Positions 43,630 through 55,164 are shown, numbered from the stretch's first letter. The stretch: 64,000 nucleotides of DNA from Pachyseris speciosa (GCA_016490735.1 JAEMWC010000155.1:646001-710000); one strand, 5' to 3'. Translations and numbers: made by a program. The notes: generated by a model from the sequence alone, not told the origin.

Positions 43630-43727
43630 TTTATTCCTGTTTTTCACGTTACCATGTTACCACCAATAGCGTAGCTCCATTTTCTGTATATAACCATACA
43701 CAACCCACAATTCCTCGATTCGCTCCG

Positions 43728-43755
43728 ACGAAGGGCTAACGCTCGAAACGTCAGC
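43728..43755 (+). ncRNA. Hammerhead-like motif after Penelope end C
   Basis: CCGACGA, then GGGC with TAAC loop and GCTC, then GAAACGTC, about 100 bp downstream of the stop. The layout matches the motif near the first Penelope end, but the second core base is C where U is required, so cleavage is doubtful. Confidence 0.3.
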
Positions 43756-43766
43756 TAATCGAATCC

Positions 43767-43797
<31 letters not shown>

Positions 43798-43829
43798 CGT
43801 TGATAAACCAAATTTTCGTGTCTCACTTC

Positions 43830-43871
<42 letters not shown>

Positions 43872-46663
43872 CTGATACAGAATAGTTCTGAGTAGGGACT
43901 GTGGGGCTCTTTTATCTTCCTTCCGTAAGAATAATATACACCCCCTCTCGACAATGCGCATCAGCCTCTCACGTGACGCTAAACGGTCCGATTTCCAAGA
44001 TGTCGCCGAGCAAGAATTTTCCGATGTCAGTGTTTACATCAAACTCCGACTAATCACTACCAATTCTGAGAGCCACTCTGTACATTAAAACGTTCAAGTG
44101 CGTTTCTGCGAGCTGTCTTCGGGGAATTACGTTCTTTCTAATTCAAGGTAAGCGCTATTTGAAAGCTATTATTAGCTGTTGGTAGTTTCTGCTCCTCACT
44201 TTTGCAGTTCGTACGTTATTGTGACTGTCTTATGTTGAGAGCAATTTAGACAACTTTCTAAGCATAAATAGTGTCATTTTTCTCATTTATTTATGTACGC
44301 TCTGTTACGTTTTTTGTGTTATTGGAGTACTTCTAAAACCCTGCTTTCTGTTAGAAAAAAGTTCGTGTTGTAAACAGTGGACGTTCTTGGCTGAATAATG
44401 CTGACCCTGGAGAAACGAAAGAACCCGTCTTTCGTTTCTGTCTCAATCATTCTTGTTCTAAATTTTCTCTCGAAACTCTTCAGCTGTTTGGTCAAAATGT
44501 GTCTTATCTAATTATAGTCAACCTCATATTGCAGCTCTTGTTTTTTTCCCTCGTTTGAACTCGTCCGTTAGTGAAGCAGGTCCTCTGTTTCCTATTTCTT
44601 CATGCAGAAGTGCATGATAATGCACAATTACAATTCAGTTTTTCGTTAATTGCACCGATATTTTAATAATAGATTATGGTTTCTTAGATTTCTGCATTGT
44701 TTAGTCTGGAACTTGACCTACAACCCACTGTTTTAATAACTTTATTCTTGTCTCCATCCGATAGCGTTGTCCACAAAGTTTTCTAACGAGTTGGTCAAGA
44801 AAAAAATTATGCATGTGTCTAGATTTTCGTGTTCCTTTCTAACGGATCGGAAGGAAGTCGTCAAATTAAATCTGATTTTTTAATTCAAATACGATTATCC
44901 ATATGTTTACCGATACTTGTGATAAAAATCTTTAATAATTTCAGCCTAACGGAAGCTGAACTTACAGGTGTATCTGCTATTAAAAATTATTAAAGGTTGT
45001 CGCTAAGTGGCGACTGACATAAAGGGAAAATTTTAATCCTGCCAATTTTGCTGTAAATGCAAAAAACTTGTGGTTCCATGCTTCATGGCGCTTTATTTTC
45101 CTTTTGTGATTATTTGATTTTATTTATGGTTTTATAAACCTGTTTACATAATTCCCAGCGTCTTAAAATGTTTCCATCCTCTGTTTAAATCTGTCTGTCA
45201 TGAGTCAAAATATAGTTCTGTGCAGTGTAGCTCCTTACACAAGATTTTTGAAGTCTTAAAGTATGTCTTTCATAAATTACAGTAACTGGAAAAGTGCTAG
45301 TAACTTCAACTTGATTAGCTTTTTGTCTATCAAAGTTGTTAAAGTCATTTTGCAAAGTCTGCTTTTAGTTTCCTTCAAATGAGAAAGTCTTAAGAGTTGC
45401 TTAAGAGCGTTAAATTGTATAACTTGTGGTTTTGAAAATGAAAATGAAACCTAAGATGACTTTTTTTAGAAATTGGTTGTTAAATTAAAAAAAAAATTGT
45501 TTTAATTTAATGCATCTTAATTTACATTGATGTTAATTTAAATCACACTATAACCGATGCACTAGAAAATGCCAGGATCCAAGGGAGTGTTTGCTCTCTA
45601 GATCCATTTATGGAGCAATGACATGATAAAAATGAGCTAACAATGACTGGAAATGCTGATGTTTCATGTTTTGTTTTGTGAATTTGGCCCAAGTACAGTG
45701 TATCAGTTCAAACGTCAAATTCCTATTGTGTAATATCAAATGCAAATTATGTTATGTAAGAAACTAGGTTTTGCTTGTTTGTATTTTTTGTGTGTTTAAT
45801 TTGTAGCAGTGTACAAAAATGGTAGAAATACCATTTAATTGTCAGGCATCATGTTGTCTGACCCAGTTTTATGATGTATAATTTTGTTGAATGCTGTCTG
45901 TGTTTGAAAAGATTGCTGTATTCCTGTCTTGAAGAACTTACTACTGGTTACTGTGCTTTGGTACAAAACAAAAAGAAAGAAAAACGGAAGAAAGAGAAAA
46001 AAGTAGATGAGGAATGCCCAATCAAAATGAGTTTTAAGAGGCACATGTTCTACCAAGCAACTTGAACAGTGATGTGGTGGAGGATGTCAAAATTTTAATT
46101 AAGGCATCAGGTTAAATCTAAGGTTCCAATCTACTGATTGTGAGTGAACTAAATTTGACATGACAGAAATGTGCCTTTCCCACCATGATGATTTCCTTAT
46201 CTGTGTATACCTAAAATGAATAATTATTTTACTTTGTTGGTAGGGTTGTGTTGAGCTTACTGTTTTATCACAGTTACTGCACAACTTGTCACTTTATTTG
46301 TTGCTATGTGGTGTTGCCGCTAATCTATTCTCAGCATTAATTGATGTCAGAAATGAATTACTGGTGTGTGGCAAGGTTCATTGCCACATTTACACCTACA
46401 CCAGTCGGGGACATAAAACATTAGTTTTGCTGGTCATGAATAGTTATTGAATATTAGCCCTTTTATCAACCATTGGTTTCATGGCTGCATGTACAGTCTA
46501 GTCAAGATAAATCCTTTTAATCATATTAGAGCAGACTGCAAGGTGACCCAAGGTCAGATATGATGTTGGTACTCTGAGAAACAGAGTAGAACACAGTTTG
46601 GCTCAGCTAAATGGTCTGTCACTATGTATAAATTTGTATTGAAAGCTTTGGCTTTTTTCCAGG
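43830..46663 (+). promoter_or_regulatory. Presumed promoter, 5' UTR exon and intron of the PP2C gene
   Basis: A GT-AG pair fits a 5' UTR intron: donor AAG/GTAAGC at 44,147/44,148 and acceptor TTTTTTCCAG at 46,662, just before the ATG. The candidate first exon lies around 44,050-44,147. The intron is AT-rich with no other gene seen. The transcription start is inferred only. Confidence 0.35.
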
Positions 46664-46766
46664 ATGGGACAAACTCTGTCAGAGCCAGTAACCACAAAAG
46701 AGACTTCATCATGTTCAAATAAGCTTTACAAAGCCGGCTCGTCTTGCATGCAAGGATGGAGAATAA
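46664..46766 (+). CDS. PPM/PP2C-family Ser/Thr phosphatase, coding exon 1
   Basis: ATG at 46,664, right after the acceptor TTTTTTCCAG/G. It encodes MGQTLSEPVTTKE..., then GSSCMQGWRI, ending with one base at donor GTATCC. MGxxxS is an N-myristoylation signal, and the leader is characteristic of the PP2C subfamily of C. elegans T23F11.1 and its animal orthologues (yeast PTC2/3-like). Eleven coding exons are traced to 61,987. Together they give all PP2C metal-site elements: MED (exon 2), DGHGG (exons 2-3), GDSRA (exon 6), NLALSRALGD (exon 8), CDGIWD (exons 9-10) and GCDNMTV (exon 11). The enzyme dephosphorylates Ser/Thr residues with Mn2+/Mg2+. Substrates cannot be told from sequence. Confidence 0.9.
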
Positions 46767-47289
46767 GTATCCTTTGAAGGTTTTTGTTGGGTACGTTGTG
46801 AAGCTTCTTTACATCATTACAGCTTGTTGGTGTCACGTTATGTATGTTTGTTTGTTTTGCTTGTCAAGTTTGTTTTTGTTGAGCCAGATGGCTTAAAACT
46901 GATAATCAATAATTTAAAATAGTTGGCACTGATGGTGTGATTTAATACAATAAAAACACAAGACATGATTCTCTACTGTAGTAGTTTGAACCTTCTTTAA
47001 GTTGTTTCCTTAAAGTATGTGACTCATCAACCACCTAAATTATAGTTGACTGTTTAATGCCAGAACAACTTGTAAAAAGAGATGTCACCTGAAGCCAAAT
47101 TATATTGTAGATTCAAGAAGCCCCAAAATAAATCTACAGCTGTATGAACTGGCCTCAGTGTGTTTTATACTTGTCCATGTGATTTGCAAAATTTGTGGAA
47201 GGCACAAAAATAATTATTGTATGTTTTCTTTGTAATAACCATACTCTTTGGATCTTCCTAAAAAGTGATTTTAAGGACTCTCAGAGCTG

Positions 47290-47690
47290 ACCTCTTAAAT
47301 AGTACCAAAGTGATGATGTCGCAATATTGCTCCAATATTCAGAAAGAACACGGTTAAAAAGACCTACTTGCCAAAAATCAGCATTTTCTTACAGTTTGAG
47401 AGCGAGATATTAGTACTGTTATGCTCTGCTGACTCCATACAAATCCTTCTAATTTTACTCAGTTCATAATGTTACGAACCAAGTCAAATTTAGAAGGATT
47501 TGCATGGAGTCAGCAGAGCATAACAGTGCTAATATCTCAGAGCCAATTTGCCTTTAAATGCTGACTTTTGGCAAGTTAGCATTTTTCATCTTGCTCTTTC
47601 TGAAAATCTAAACAAATCCCATAATTTCAAAACTTCCAATATTTGTGATGTCACACTTAAGCACTCTATTGGAGGCTGACCATTTGATAG
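47290..47690. mobile_element. Fold-back element in PP2C intron 1
   Basis: The inverted arms share GTTATGCTCTGCTGACTCCA (left) and TGGAGTCAGCAGAGCATAAC (right), CAAATCCTTCTAAATTT-like words and GATGTC..AATATT ends. The arms are ~160-190 bp and the centre is near 47,465. Confidence 0.75.
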
Positions 47691-47796
47691 CAGGGTTCAC
47701 TTTACAGACATTGAGCCAGAAATTAAAGATCTACATGTAGTGCTCCAAAGCAACAAATCCAATAAACTGATCAATTGTTCCCAAATGTGAGTGTCT

Positions 47797-47929
47797 ATGT
47801 TGTCGTTCAATTTTATCCTTCTTTCAATTTTTATTTTCCGTTGTTTTGTACTCATTATCATACATTACCATACACAAGAACAAAAGAAAATAAAAATTGA
47901 ACCAAGAATAAAATTGAACTACAACATCA
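47797..47929. repeat. Short inverted-repeat element just 5' of exon 2
   Basis: TATGTTGTCGTTCAATTTTA...TTCAATTTTTATTTTC is mirrored by GAAAATAAAAATTGAA...AAATTGAACTACAACAT. A related piece (GTACAAAACAAAGGAAAATA and AAATTGAACC) is at 7,848-7,880, within the TBC1D intron. Confidence 0.65.
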
Positions 47930-47976
47930 ATGGAACACCTAGACTCTGTGCAAAGATTCCTTAGCTTGTTGTGTAG

Positions 47977-48060
47977 ACATGGAGGATTCACATACTGAGA
48001 TACTGTCTCTCAGAGAAGACAAAGGCACTGCTTTTTTTGGAGTTTATGATGGTCATGGAG
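47977..48060 (+). CDS. PP2C phosphatase, coding exon 2
   Basis: Acceptor TGTGTAG, donor GTATGT. It completes the split codon to give INMEDSHTEILSL, GTAFFGVYDGHGG. The Asp of MED and the Asp of DGHGG are metal ligands. The exon leaves one base, matching the GT at the start of exon 3. Confidence 0.9.
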
Positions 48061-49309
48061 GTATGTGGGTTAAAAGTGTCATAATGTTTTGTAAAATTTA
48101 TGCTCTCATGGAAAATTGAGTGTTTGGACTAGAAACAGCCGTAAACAGGTGTGGCTGGTGTTTAAGAGAGCACAATTGTTTTGTAAATGTGTCTAAAAGG
48201 TGTGTGTTTGAGTTATGGTGTGTCTTTGAGTTATGGTGTGTCTCTAATCTTTGTAGCTAGCCAGTTTGATTTTTTCTGAAAAATAGACATGATGGTAAAC
48301 AAACAATATCAAAGAAAACAAGAGGCTACAATTAGCCTAAACTCGGGTTTGCAAAAATACAGTATTTAGTGCTAAACAAAAGAAAGATAATGAAAAGAGT
48401 GAAGTCTGTCCTTCTTACATCAGATGCATTGCACTTGTGTTTGAGTCTATTTGTTTGCAGTGCATATCCATAGACCCCTATCAACATACATGTTGGGCAA
48501 ACGAGGGCTGAAATTGTGCCACAAGAATTGATCAGAAAATTTTTTTTGATCATGTTTAATCCTTTGGGGCTTGGGACCTACTTTAATTTGTGACAGGGTA
48601 CCCAAGACAAAGGGCTTTTGTTCTTCCCATAAGTCAACTGGAGAGATGAGATTGCTTCCCGCTGATATACGATTTTCTAAGCTTTATTTTGGTACCAAAC
48701 TTGCTGTAGAATGCCTTGATTTTCATTCAAAAATCGCTTTTTGAAGAACTCCTTCGCTGTCGTTCGCAGAGATGTTGTGGAATTTCTACTTTTGGGGTAG
48801 ATTATGCCTTCAAATAACTTTTTGGCCCTGATAATTTGCCTGGTTCTGATCAACGTCCTGCTAACTACATTGTTCAGGTAAGAATCTGATGTTCTCACAC
48901 ACCGTTGGGAGCCATGCCAAGCCGAACCACACAGCCTGACCTTTATTAACATAACAAAATTGTCTTACAATGACACAAAAAGTGGCTAGAGAATAAGTTC
49001 ACCTCAAACTGAACACATTTTATAAGTACTTCACGGGTGGGTGGGCGGGGCATGTCAGGCAATGGTGGATGGCAAAACAAAAACTGAAACTTTACACAAG
49101 CCACGTGACCTGAAACCCCCCACACACCTGTACCCAGACTCCCAGTCGTATGTGAGAAAAACGTTTTCCGCTTCTTTCATTCCTCAGCCAGCGGAAAACC
49201 ACACTTTTTGGGGGGTGTTTTTGGCTTAATATCATAGATATTCTAAGTTTTCTGGTAGCTATTTTGCGCCATTAGTGACAGATAGATAGGTAGGTAGGTA
49301 GGTAGGTAG
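48061..49309. other. Intron 2 of the PP2C gene, first part
   Basis: Non-coding AT-rich DNA up to the two-ORF unit. A (GGTA)n microsatellite lies at 49,282-49,325. No exon is seen. Confidence 0.5.
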
Positions 49310-49319
49310 GTAGATAGGT

Positions 49320-50105
49320 AGGTAGCAAGCAACAGCAACAGTGTTACTGAATTTTCTAAAGTAAGTAACCAGTCTCCATTTGCAAGGCCAATTCATAACC
49401 TCAAGACTCAGAGCAACCTGTCCCGTCTGGCTAAAAAAATCATGAAATGGTTTGATGAAAGCAAGGGAAATGCAAAATCCTTTGACTATAGGTTCACTGG
49501 GCAAGAATCACACAGGTTTCTCCATAACTTGATTTACATGATATCAGCAATTGAAGCAGAGAATGATTCAAGAAAGACTAGTATGAAGCTGCACATTTTT
49601 GCATTTGCAATCTCGTCTCTGCGTAATGCAGTTTCCCTATTCAGCAGGTTTAACATTGATGGAGTTCAACTAAATGAACTTGAGAAAGAATGTAGGAACT
49701 TTTTCACCTGCTGTGCTTTATTTCTTGAAGTCAACCCAACAGTGTGGACGATAGGTAATGTAGTACCTGTTCACACAAGGGATATATTCCAGAAGTATGG
49801 AAAGGGTTTACTCATGAATTCAATGGAAGGGAGGGAAGCCAAGCATCAGGCTCTCATATCTCAGGATATGCCACAAACTCCACCATCATCACTCAGTGGC
49901 AGTCGGTATAACGTCATGAATTTGTATCACTCATCTGGTTACGAGAAAGGGGTTGCAATCTTGCAAACAGTAAAAAATGCACTGAAACCTATATCCCTAA
50001 ACATGTTTCAGGTGATGCCTACTGTTACTGTGGGTTAATGCTCACAGATGGGAACGATTGCCAATACTGCAATCACCAAAATGGTGAAAATTTTGAACAG
50101 CATTG
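49320..50105 (+). CDS. MEGREAKH-type ORF, copy 2 (frameshifted)
   Basis: The frame opens after a stop inside the GGTA repeat; the first ATG is at 49,442. KKIMKWFDESK is followed by a helical region, a region with C-x(5)-F-x-x-C-C, then PTVWTIGNVVPVHTRDIFQK, YGKGLLMNS and MEGREAKH, the block shared with copy 1. The frame then breaks near the G run at ~49,950 and resumes one frame over with ETYIPKHVSGDAYCYCGL and C-x-x-C, ending at 50,105. This Cys cluster corresponds to that in copy 1 (VYVPKEI...CYCGL). No known domain. It is in intron 2 of the PP2C gene, same strand. Confidence 0.55.
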
Positions 50106-50386
50106 AACAAAAGAAGGTTACTTTTAAAGTTTAAAAGAAAACTTATTTTATTGAACACTGTCTCCAATATTCTTAGTACAAAAGGCAAATTTCCTTCACA
50201 AACTTTCCCTCCATGTGTTTTAATGTTAACTTTACATTATCATGTTTCCTGGATGGTTGTAACTTGACAAAAGAATTGTAAAGAAAACAATGTTACTTTT
50301 AATGCCAATGAACTTTGCATGTGCCAACTTTACATGTTTATGAACTTTGCATGTTTATCGTTTGCTTACTACTTGTAAATTTAAGG

Positions 50387-50392
50387 AAAATA
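50387..50392 (+). promoter_or_regulatory. Poly(A) signal AATAAA of the plus-strand ORF, copy 2
   Basis: AATAAA lies about 280 bases past the stop, at the same relative place as in copy 1. Confidence 0.4.
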
Positions 50393-50585
50393 AAGATTGT
50401 ACATTATAAAAGTACCACTGTCTTTGTCTTATAATAATAATAATATATAGTTCAATGCAATTGCTCTCTGATATTACTTTGAGCTAAGTTTATTGTTGAT
50501 TGACATGGCTTCCCAGACAGTGAGGATTTTACATCAATCATTATGCCTTAATAGGTGCATTACAGCAATCAGTCATTCAAGCTGT

Positions 50586-51320
50586 TCAAGCATGCAATGG
50601 GTAACCATTGGCATTCCACACTCCATAATGAAATTCTACCACTAACTTCCCCTGCTTGTATTTGTGAAACAACACGAAGTTCTTATCCATGTTAACAATT
50701 AACTTTGACTTTCCACTCCTACTACCCTTCAAAGAACAAGAAAAATATTTCTGCACTTTCACATCTTCGAATCCAGCAAGAATAGTAAACAGCATCACTA
50801 CACTCCTTCATGATGTCAGCGAGATAGCAGCACCTTTTCTGTTTTCTGCAGTATAGCAGTTTGGCTCCTTGAATTGCACTACATTGCTGGCTTTGATGGC
50901 TGCCTTCAGAGCTATGAATACGTCTACCGGAATGTCCCTCTTGCACTCCCCCAAATACGGATTTCTAATTTTCAGGCGCCCACCGAGTTTACGATAGACC
51001 ATTTCCAGCCATAATCTGCATTCACTTCAGAGAATTGATCCACAATTGACATTTGATTCAAGTACCCTTCTCATAGTGTTACCATAAGCAGTTGAACAAA
51101 TGCCAAAGCATGCCAAGCCATACCGAAGAGTAAATTTCTTAAAGGTGTCTTTATCAAAGTCTTCTTGTATTTCTGCAGCATATTCACCCAAGTCATCCAA
51201 TTTATGCCTCATTACAACTTCAAATGTATCCGTTTCTTCTATTAATTCTTCGTTTTCATCCACATCACTGTTGGTAGTCACCATTTCTAAAACTTCCTTC
51301 ACGCTAATATTAGCCGCCAT
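50586..51320 (-). CDS. Convergent partner ORF of the MEGREAKH-type unit, copy 2 (broken)
   Basis: ATG at 51,320 starts MAANISVKEVLEMVTTN with an acidic stretch, then LRYGLACFGICSTAYG and a stop at 51,030. Further open segments continue: GECKRDIPVDVFIALKAAIK (near 50,930) and a final segment with KGSRSGKSKLIVNMD and FHYGVWNANGYPLH ending at 50,586. Changes of frame near 50,820-50,800 and an in-frame stop separate them, so it is a decayed or error-bearing copy. The (N/D)-(L/I)-P-(L/V)-(E/D)-V-F and YG...N..G.P motifs match copy 1. It faces the plus-strand ORF tail to tail (480 bp). Confidence 0.5.
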
Positions 51321-51340
51321 CTTTGTTTACGCTTGCTAAA

Positions 51341-52466
51341 TTTTGCACTTTGCCGCTGCCCGCAACTTTGAATCTTGTGGCACTATTTCGGTCTTCGTTT
51401 GCCCGACGTGTATATCTCTTTAAAATTACAAAATTGCTTTACAACTCAACCATTGATAACAATAATAATAACACTTGTAAAAAAATAATAAAAGAAGAAG
51501 AAAAAGAGAAATGCAATAAAAAAACGTGAGAGGTGCCGCTAGCAGGAGTCGATCCAGGTGATTTGCATCAGAGGCAGTGACATTGACCACCACAGCGTGG
51601 ACATTTAGCATAGCTAATGAAGTAAAAATAATGTATTTACAGTACTGCTCAAAAGTAAGTTACCAGTCACGTCACATTTCCTGCGCTATGTGATTCGCAT
51701 TGCGTGAGAGTCACTAAAAAAAGTGGAAATTTTTGGCATAAATTTTGGATGATTTTGCAACGTGACATCAATTAAATTTGTGTAACACTTTCCAAATGCA
51801 GCTATTGTTCTGCCGAATTTGAGTCATTCATACATGTAGTTCACTTCTTTGCAAATAAATATAGCATCATTGAGTTCATTACAAATCGAAAACTTGTAAA
51901 CAAACTGGCGAATGATAAGCATAATTCGTTTCTCCCGCTAGCGCTGAATTTAGTTGAATTCTTATCGGTTCTGCCATCGATACATTTAAATGGTCATGTT
52001 TTCTAAATCGTTGAGGACATAAGCAAGCAAATGGCAATTTATGACCGGCCGGGTTACTGCATAATTATACATTTTGCTTTCGGATCACAAATTTGCATAA
52101 AACCGCAAAAACTGCTGTCTGTGTAATTTGAAACCTTCCACTCAACAAGACCGAAAAATTCATGAGAAGCCAGGAATAGAACCCAAAACAGAACAGAGTT
52201 TACTTTATTTCCTTCTTTGTGCACGAAAAATTTTATCATGTAGAAATCTGAAGTTCATTCTGGCAACGTTCAAGAGGCATAAGTTTGGGTAGTTGTATGT
52301 GAAATGTTTTGTTTATTCGACACGCCGGCGCTCAGTGGTATATTTTCTACTTCGAAAGACCGGAACACGTTTTCCTGGCCATATCTTTGTAAACTTGTGC
52401 AGATTTTAATCCAGTTGAGTTTGTCCATGGAAAAAAGATTTGCCGAAGAGTAGTTTGGAAGCCTCA
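51341..52466. other. PP2C intron 2, between the two-ORF unit and the fold-back element
   Basis: AT-rich, without a supported exon. A tRNA-like trace (GGATCGACTCC on the minus strand near 51,550) is too degenerate to call. Confidence 0.45.
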
Positions 52467-52801
52467 GAGCAACTTCAGAATACCAGGCCACATCATTTAC
52501 ATTTGTCGGAACGCTTTAAAGAACGAGGTATAACACAATAGGCACTTTTGTTATTCAATGATATACAAAGAAGTGGCCGGGTATTCTGAAGTTTAGCTAA
52601 GCCTCACACGTGCTCTGCTTAATTACGCCGGTCGAAGTTCAATGAGCTTATCTACAGCTTGATCTGTTTGTAATATGCCTCTTCAGAATACCCGGCCACT
52701 TCTTTGCATATCATTGAATAACAAAAGTGCCTATTGTGTTATACCTCGTTCTTTAAAGCGTTCCGACAAATGTAAATGATGTGGCATTCTGAAGTTGCTC
52801 C
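52467..52801. mobile_element. Fold-back element, 125 bp arms
   Basis: GAGCAACTTCAGAATACC...GCCGGGTATTCTGAAG forms the left arm and CTTCAGAATACCCGGCCACT...CATTCTGAAGTTGCTC the right. CTTCAGAATACC..GGCCAC occurs at both ends of each arm, so each arm is itself bounded by inverted copies of that word. The loop is ~70 bp. Confidence 0.8.
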
Positions 52802-52894
52802 AAACTCCTTGCCAACTCGCCAACATTTTCAATTTTTTAACGGCTAGTTGTCAAGAATCAGATGAACAGAAAGCTAACAAAAAGTATCAAGCAC

Positions 52895-53305
52895 CAGTCA
52901 TGGCTTATGGACGAGCCAAAAAATTGGCGGTTTGATGTACAGTGTAGGAAGAAGCTCGTGTTAAGGGAATTGAATGCAGCGCTCACCATGGTAGAATTCC
53001 TTGGAATGTTCCACTTCGAAAAGCATGTTCGTGTACATCATATTGTGTATGTAGGTTAAAGTTATTAATATGCAATCTCAGTCTATCAAAGTTTCGAGGA
53101 GAAAACAGTTTGACACGGAATTTGGAAGCATAGCACACGCTGCCCTATCATGAGCCAAAAAATTGAGCTTTGATGTTTACAATGTATTAAGAAGCTTGTT
53201 AAAAGCGAATCGATGCAATTCGCTCACGTACGTGAATTCCTTGCAATTCTAGTGCGGTACGTGCCACATACATTGTGTATGACAGGTTTTTAAAATGTTA
53301 AATAA
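52895..53305 (+). repeat. Diverged ~150 bp direct repeat
   Basis: TGGACGAGCCAAAAAATTGG...GAATTCCTTGGAAT...GTACATCATATTGTGTATG at 52,909-53,053 recurs, diverged, at 53,152-53,285 (GAGCCAAAAAATTGAG...GAATTCCTTGCAAT...CATACATTGTGTATG). Confidence 0.7.
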
Positions 53306-53600
53306 CAAAGAAAAAATAAATTAAGCATAGACTCGATGCCTTTCAGACCCATAATTGATCATTTATCTTTGATTTATAAAACACAATATTTTGAAATCAA
53401 GGTTTTTGAAGTTAACCACGCAAAAGAAGACTGGTGCTGTGACAGTTGTGACGTCAACCCGGTTCTCCACAACAAACAACCAACCAATGCTATAAGCAAT
53501 TCAGTGAGAAATCCTGAGATCTTCACAAATCTGGCTGACAAAATGTCTGAAAGTCAATCAACTTGTGTATTGACTTATGATTTCCATGTTAAATTTTCAG

Positions 53601-53664
53601 GTGCACGAGTAGCACAATATTGTGGCAGATGTATTCAACAAAGATCGTAAGTCATCCTGCTTGG
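53601..53664 (+). pseudogene. PP2C exon 3, copy A (out of frame)
   Basis: After acceptor TTTTCAG, GGARVAQYCGRCI follows the DGHGG motif, but the frame then hits a stop because one base (T) present in copy B is missing. The expected residues (KIV...) follow only in another frame. Confidence 0.6.
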
Positions 53665-54217
53665 GGTGAGGCAAATCATTCATTGTCTTATTAAAAATGG
53701 CACACAGTCAATAATAAAAAGTGCCCGACTCAGATAAGCTGTAGGAATGGAATGCCGGATTCCATTCTATTCACACCTTCTTGTTCTTAATTATTTGCTT
53801 TTTACAAAACCAACAAAGTGCGCTGACCAATTTGTGACACAAAGATGACAAAAAATAAAATAATAATATAATAACAATAATATAATAATAATAATAATAA
53901 TAATAAGAAAAGAAACAGAGCCGAATCCTAGACTCGATGCCTTTCAGACCCAACTAATAACGGGATTGGAAGGTATCTTTGATTTATAAAACACAATATT
54001 ATTGAAATCAAGGTTTTTGAAGTTAAAACCACGCACAAAGAAGACTGGTGCTAGTGACAGTTGTGACGTCAACCCGGTATCTCCACAACAAACAACCAAC
54101 CAATGCTATAAGCAATTCAGTGAGAAATCCTGAGATCTTCACAAATCTGGCTGACAAAATGTCTGAAAGTCAATCTGACTTGTGTATTGATGATATGATA
54201 TGTTGTTAAATTTTCAG

Positions 54218-54283
54218 GTGCAAGAGTAGCACAATATTGTGGCAGATGTATTCATACAAAGATTGTAAATCATCCTGCTTGGG
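54218..54283 (+). CDS. PP2C exon 3, copy B
   Basis: After acceptor TTTTCAG the frame gives GGARVAQYCGRCIHTKIV..PAW before a donor GTGAGG. The residues fit the family. However, the exon ends with one spare base while exon 4 needs two, so the G run at 54,281-54,284 probably lacks one base. Confidence 0.65.
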
Positions 54284-54924
54284 GTGAGGCAAATCATTTC
54301 ATTGTCTTATTAAAAATGGCACACAGGACTCAATAATAAAAAGTGCCCGACTCAGATAAGCTGCTAGGAATGGAATGCCGGATTCCATTCTATTGGTACA
54401 CCTTCTTGTCTTAATTATCCTGCTTTTACAAGTACCAACAAAGATTTTTTTGTTTGCACAGGCAGCTTGAGGCCTTAGAAAAATCAACTTTCATTGTGAT
54501 GCAAGAAGGGTAGATTCCGTTGCTTAATTGCAAGCATGGATTTAGTGTCACAGATTCATTAATGTTTAGTTCTCAGGGAAATGCCAAATCCAGAAAAAGA
54601 ATGGTACTATAACCACTTACAACATTCAGAACTTTGCTACTTTGGTGAATCATTCTGGCACTGCATTGTTCAAAAGATGGACAACTTTATCCAGCGGATA
54701 GGCCGTCTTCACCAGACAAAAGTTCTATGTGTGGTCTAAACAGTCTGTGTATATAGTGGACTCAGTTACATGCAATATTATGAAGCTTTAATTGTGACAG
54801 ATGGCCCCTCTCCCGTCCACTGCTTAAGTAAAACCACTGCTGCATTTCTAGCTCTTGAAGTCGGCTGTGAGTAGCCTTGATTAGTCTTGTCATTAATGAC
54901 TTTCCTCATTATTTCTGTGCACAG

Positions 54925-54992
54925 GAAAGGGAACATAGCAGCAGAAGCAATAAAAGGAGGTTTCTTGTCATGTGACACAGACATGCAAAAAG
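54925..54992 (+). CDS. PP2C phosphatase, coding exon 4
   Basis: Acceptor GTGCACAG, donor GTAATA. It encodes KGNIAAEAIKGGFLSCDTDM, the family's G-N-x-x-E-A-I-x-x-G-F-L-x-x-D helix. It leaves one base for GAT with exon 5. Confidence 0.85.
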
Positions 54993-55164
54993 GTAATAAA
55001 GTTACCTGAAACATAATATTCTTGTGGGTATGTTAATGGCACAATTTTTTTTTTCACAATTTTCAATTTAAGGAAAACATGTAGCACTACATCTTGCTTC
55101 ACTGTCAGGGTATTTGGCAAAATTGTCATGTGTGCATAATTTGTACATGTTTTTCTTTGGTGTG

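Larger units (their letters stand above)
53330..54470 (+). repeat. Duplicated segment carrying PP2C exon 3, indel-rich
   Basis: 53,331-53,765 and 53,930-54,440 are copies of one another over more than 400 bp, starting AGACTCGATGCCTTTCAGAC. They differ mainly by single-base insertions in the second copy (for example ACCACGCAAAAGAAG against ACCACGCACAAAGAAG). An (AAT)n run at 53,857-53,906 lies between them. Confidence 0.85.

Noticed and set aside
51531..51603. tRNA-like sequence on the minus strand with GGATCGACTCC
   Set aside because: The B-box is imperfect and no cloverleaf with a proper anticodon stem can be drawn. Probably a SINE trace or chance.
54463..54509. Possible PP2C exon between copy B of exon 3 and exon 4
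   Set aside because: It has an acceptor and some helix-like codons, but exon 4 already supplies the expected residues and no proper donor follows.
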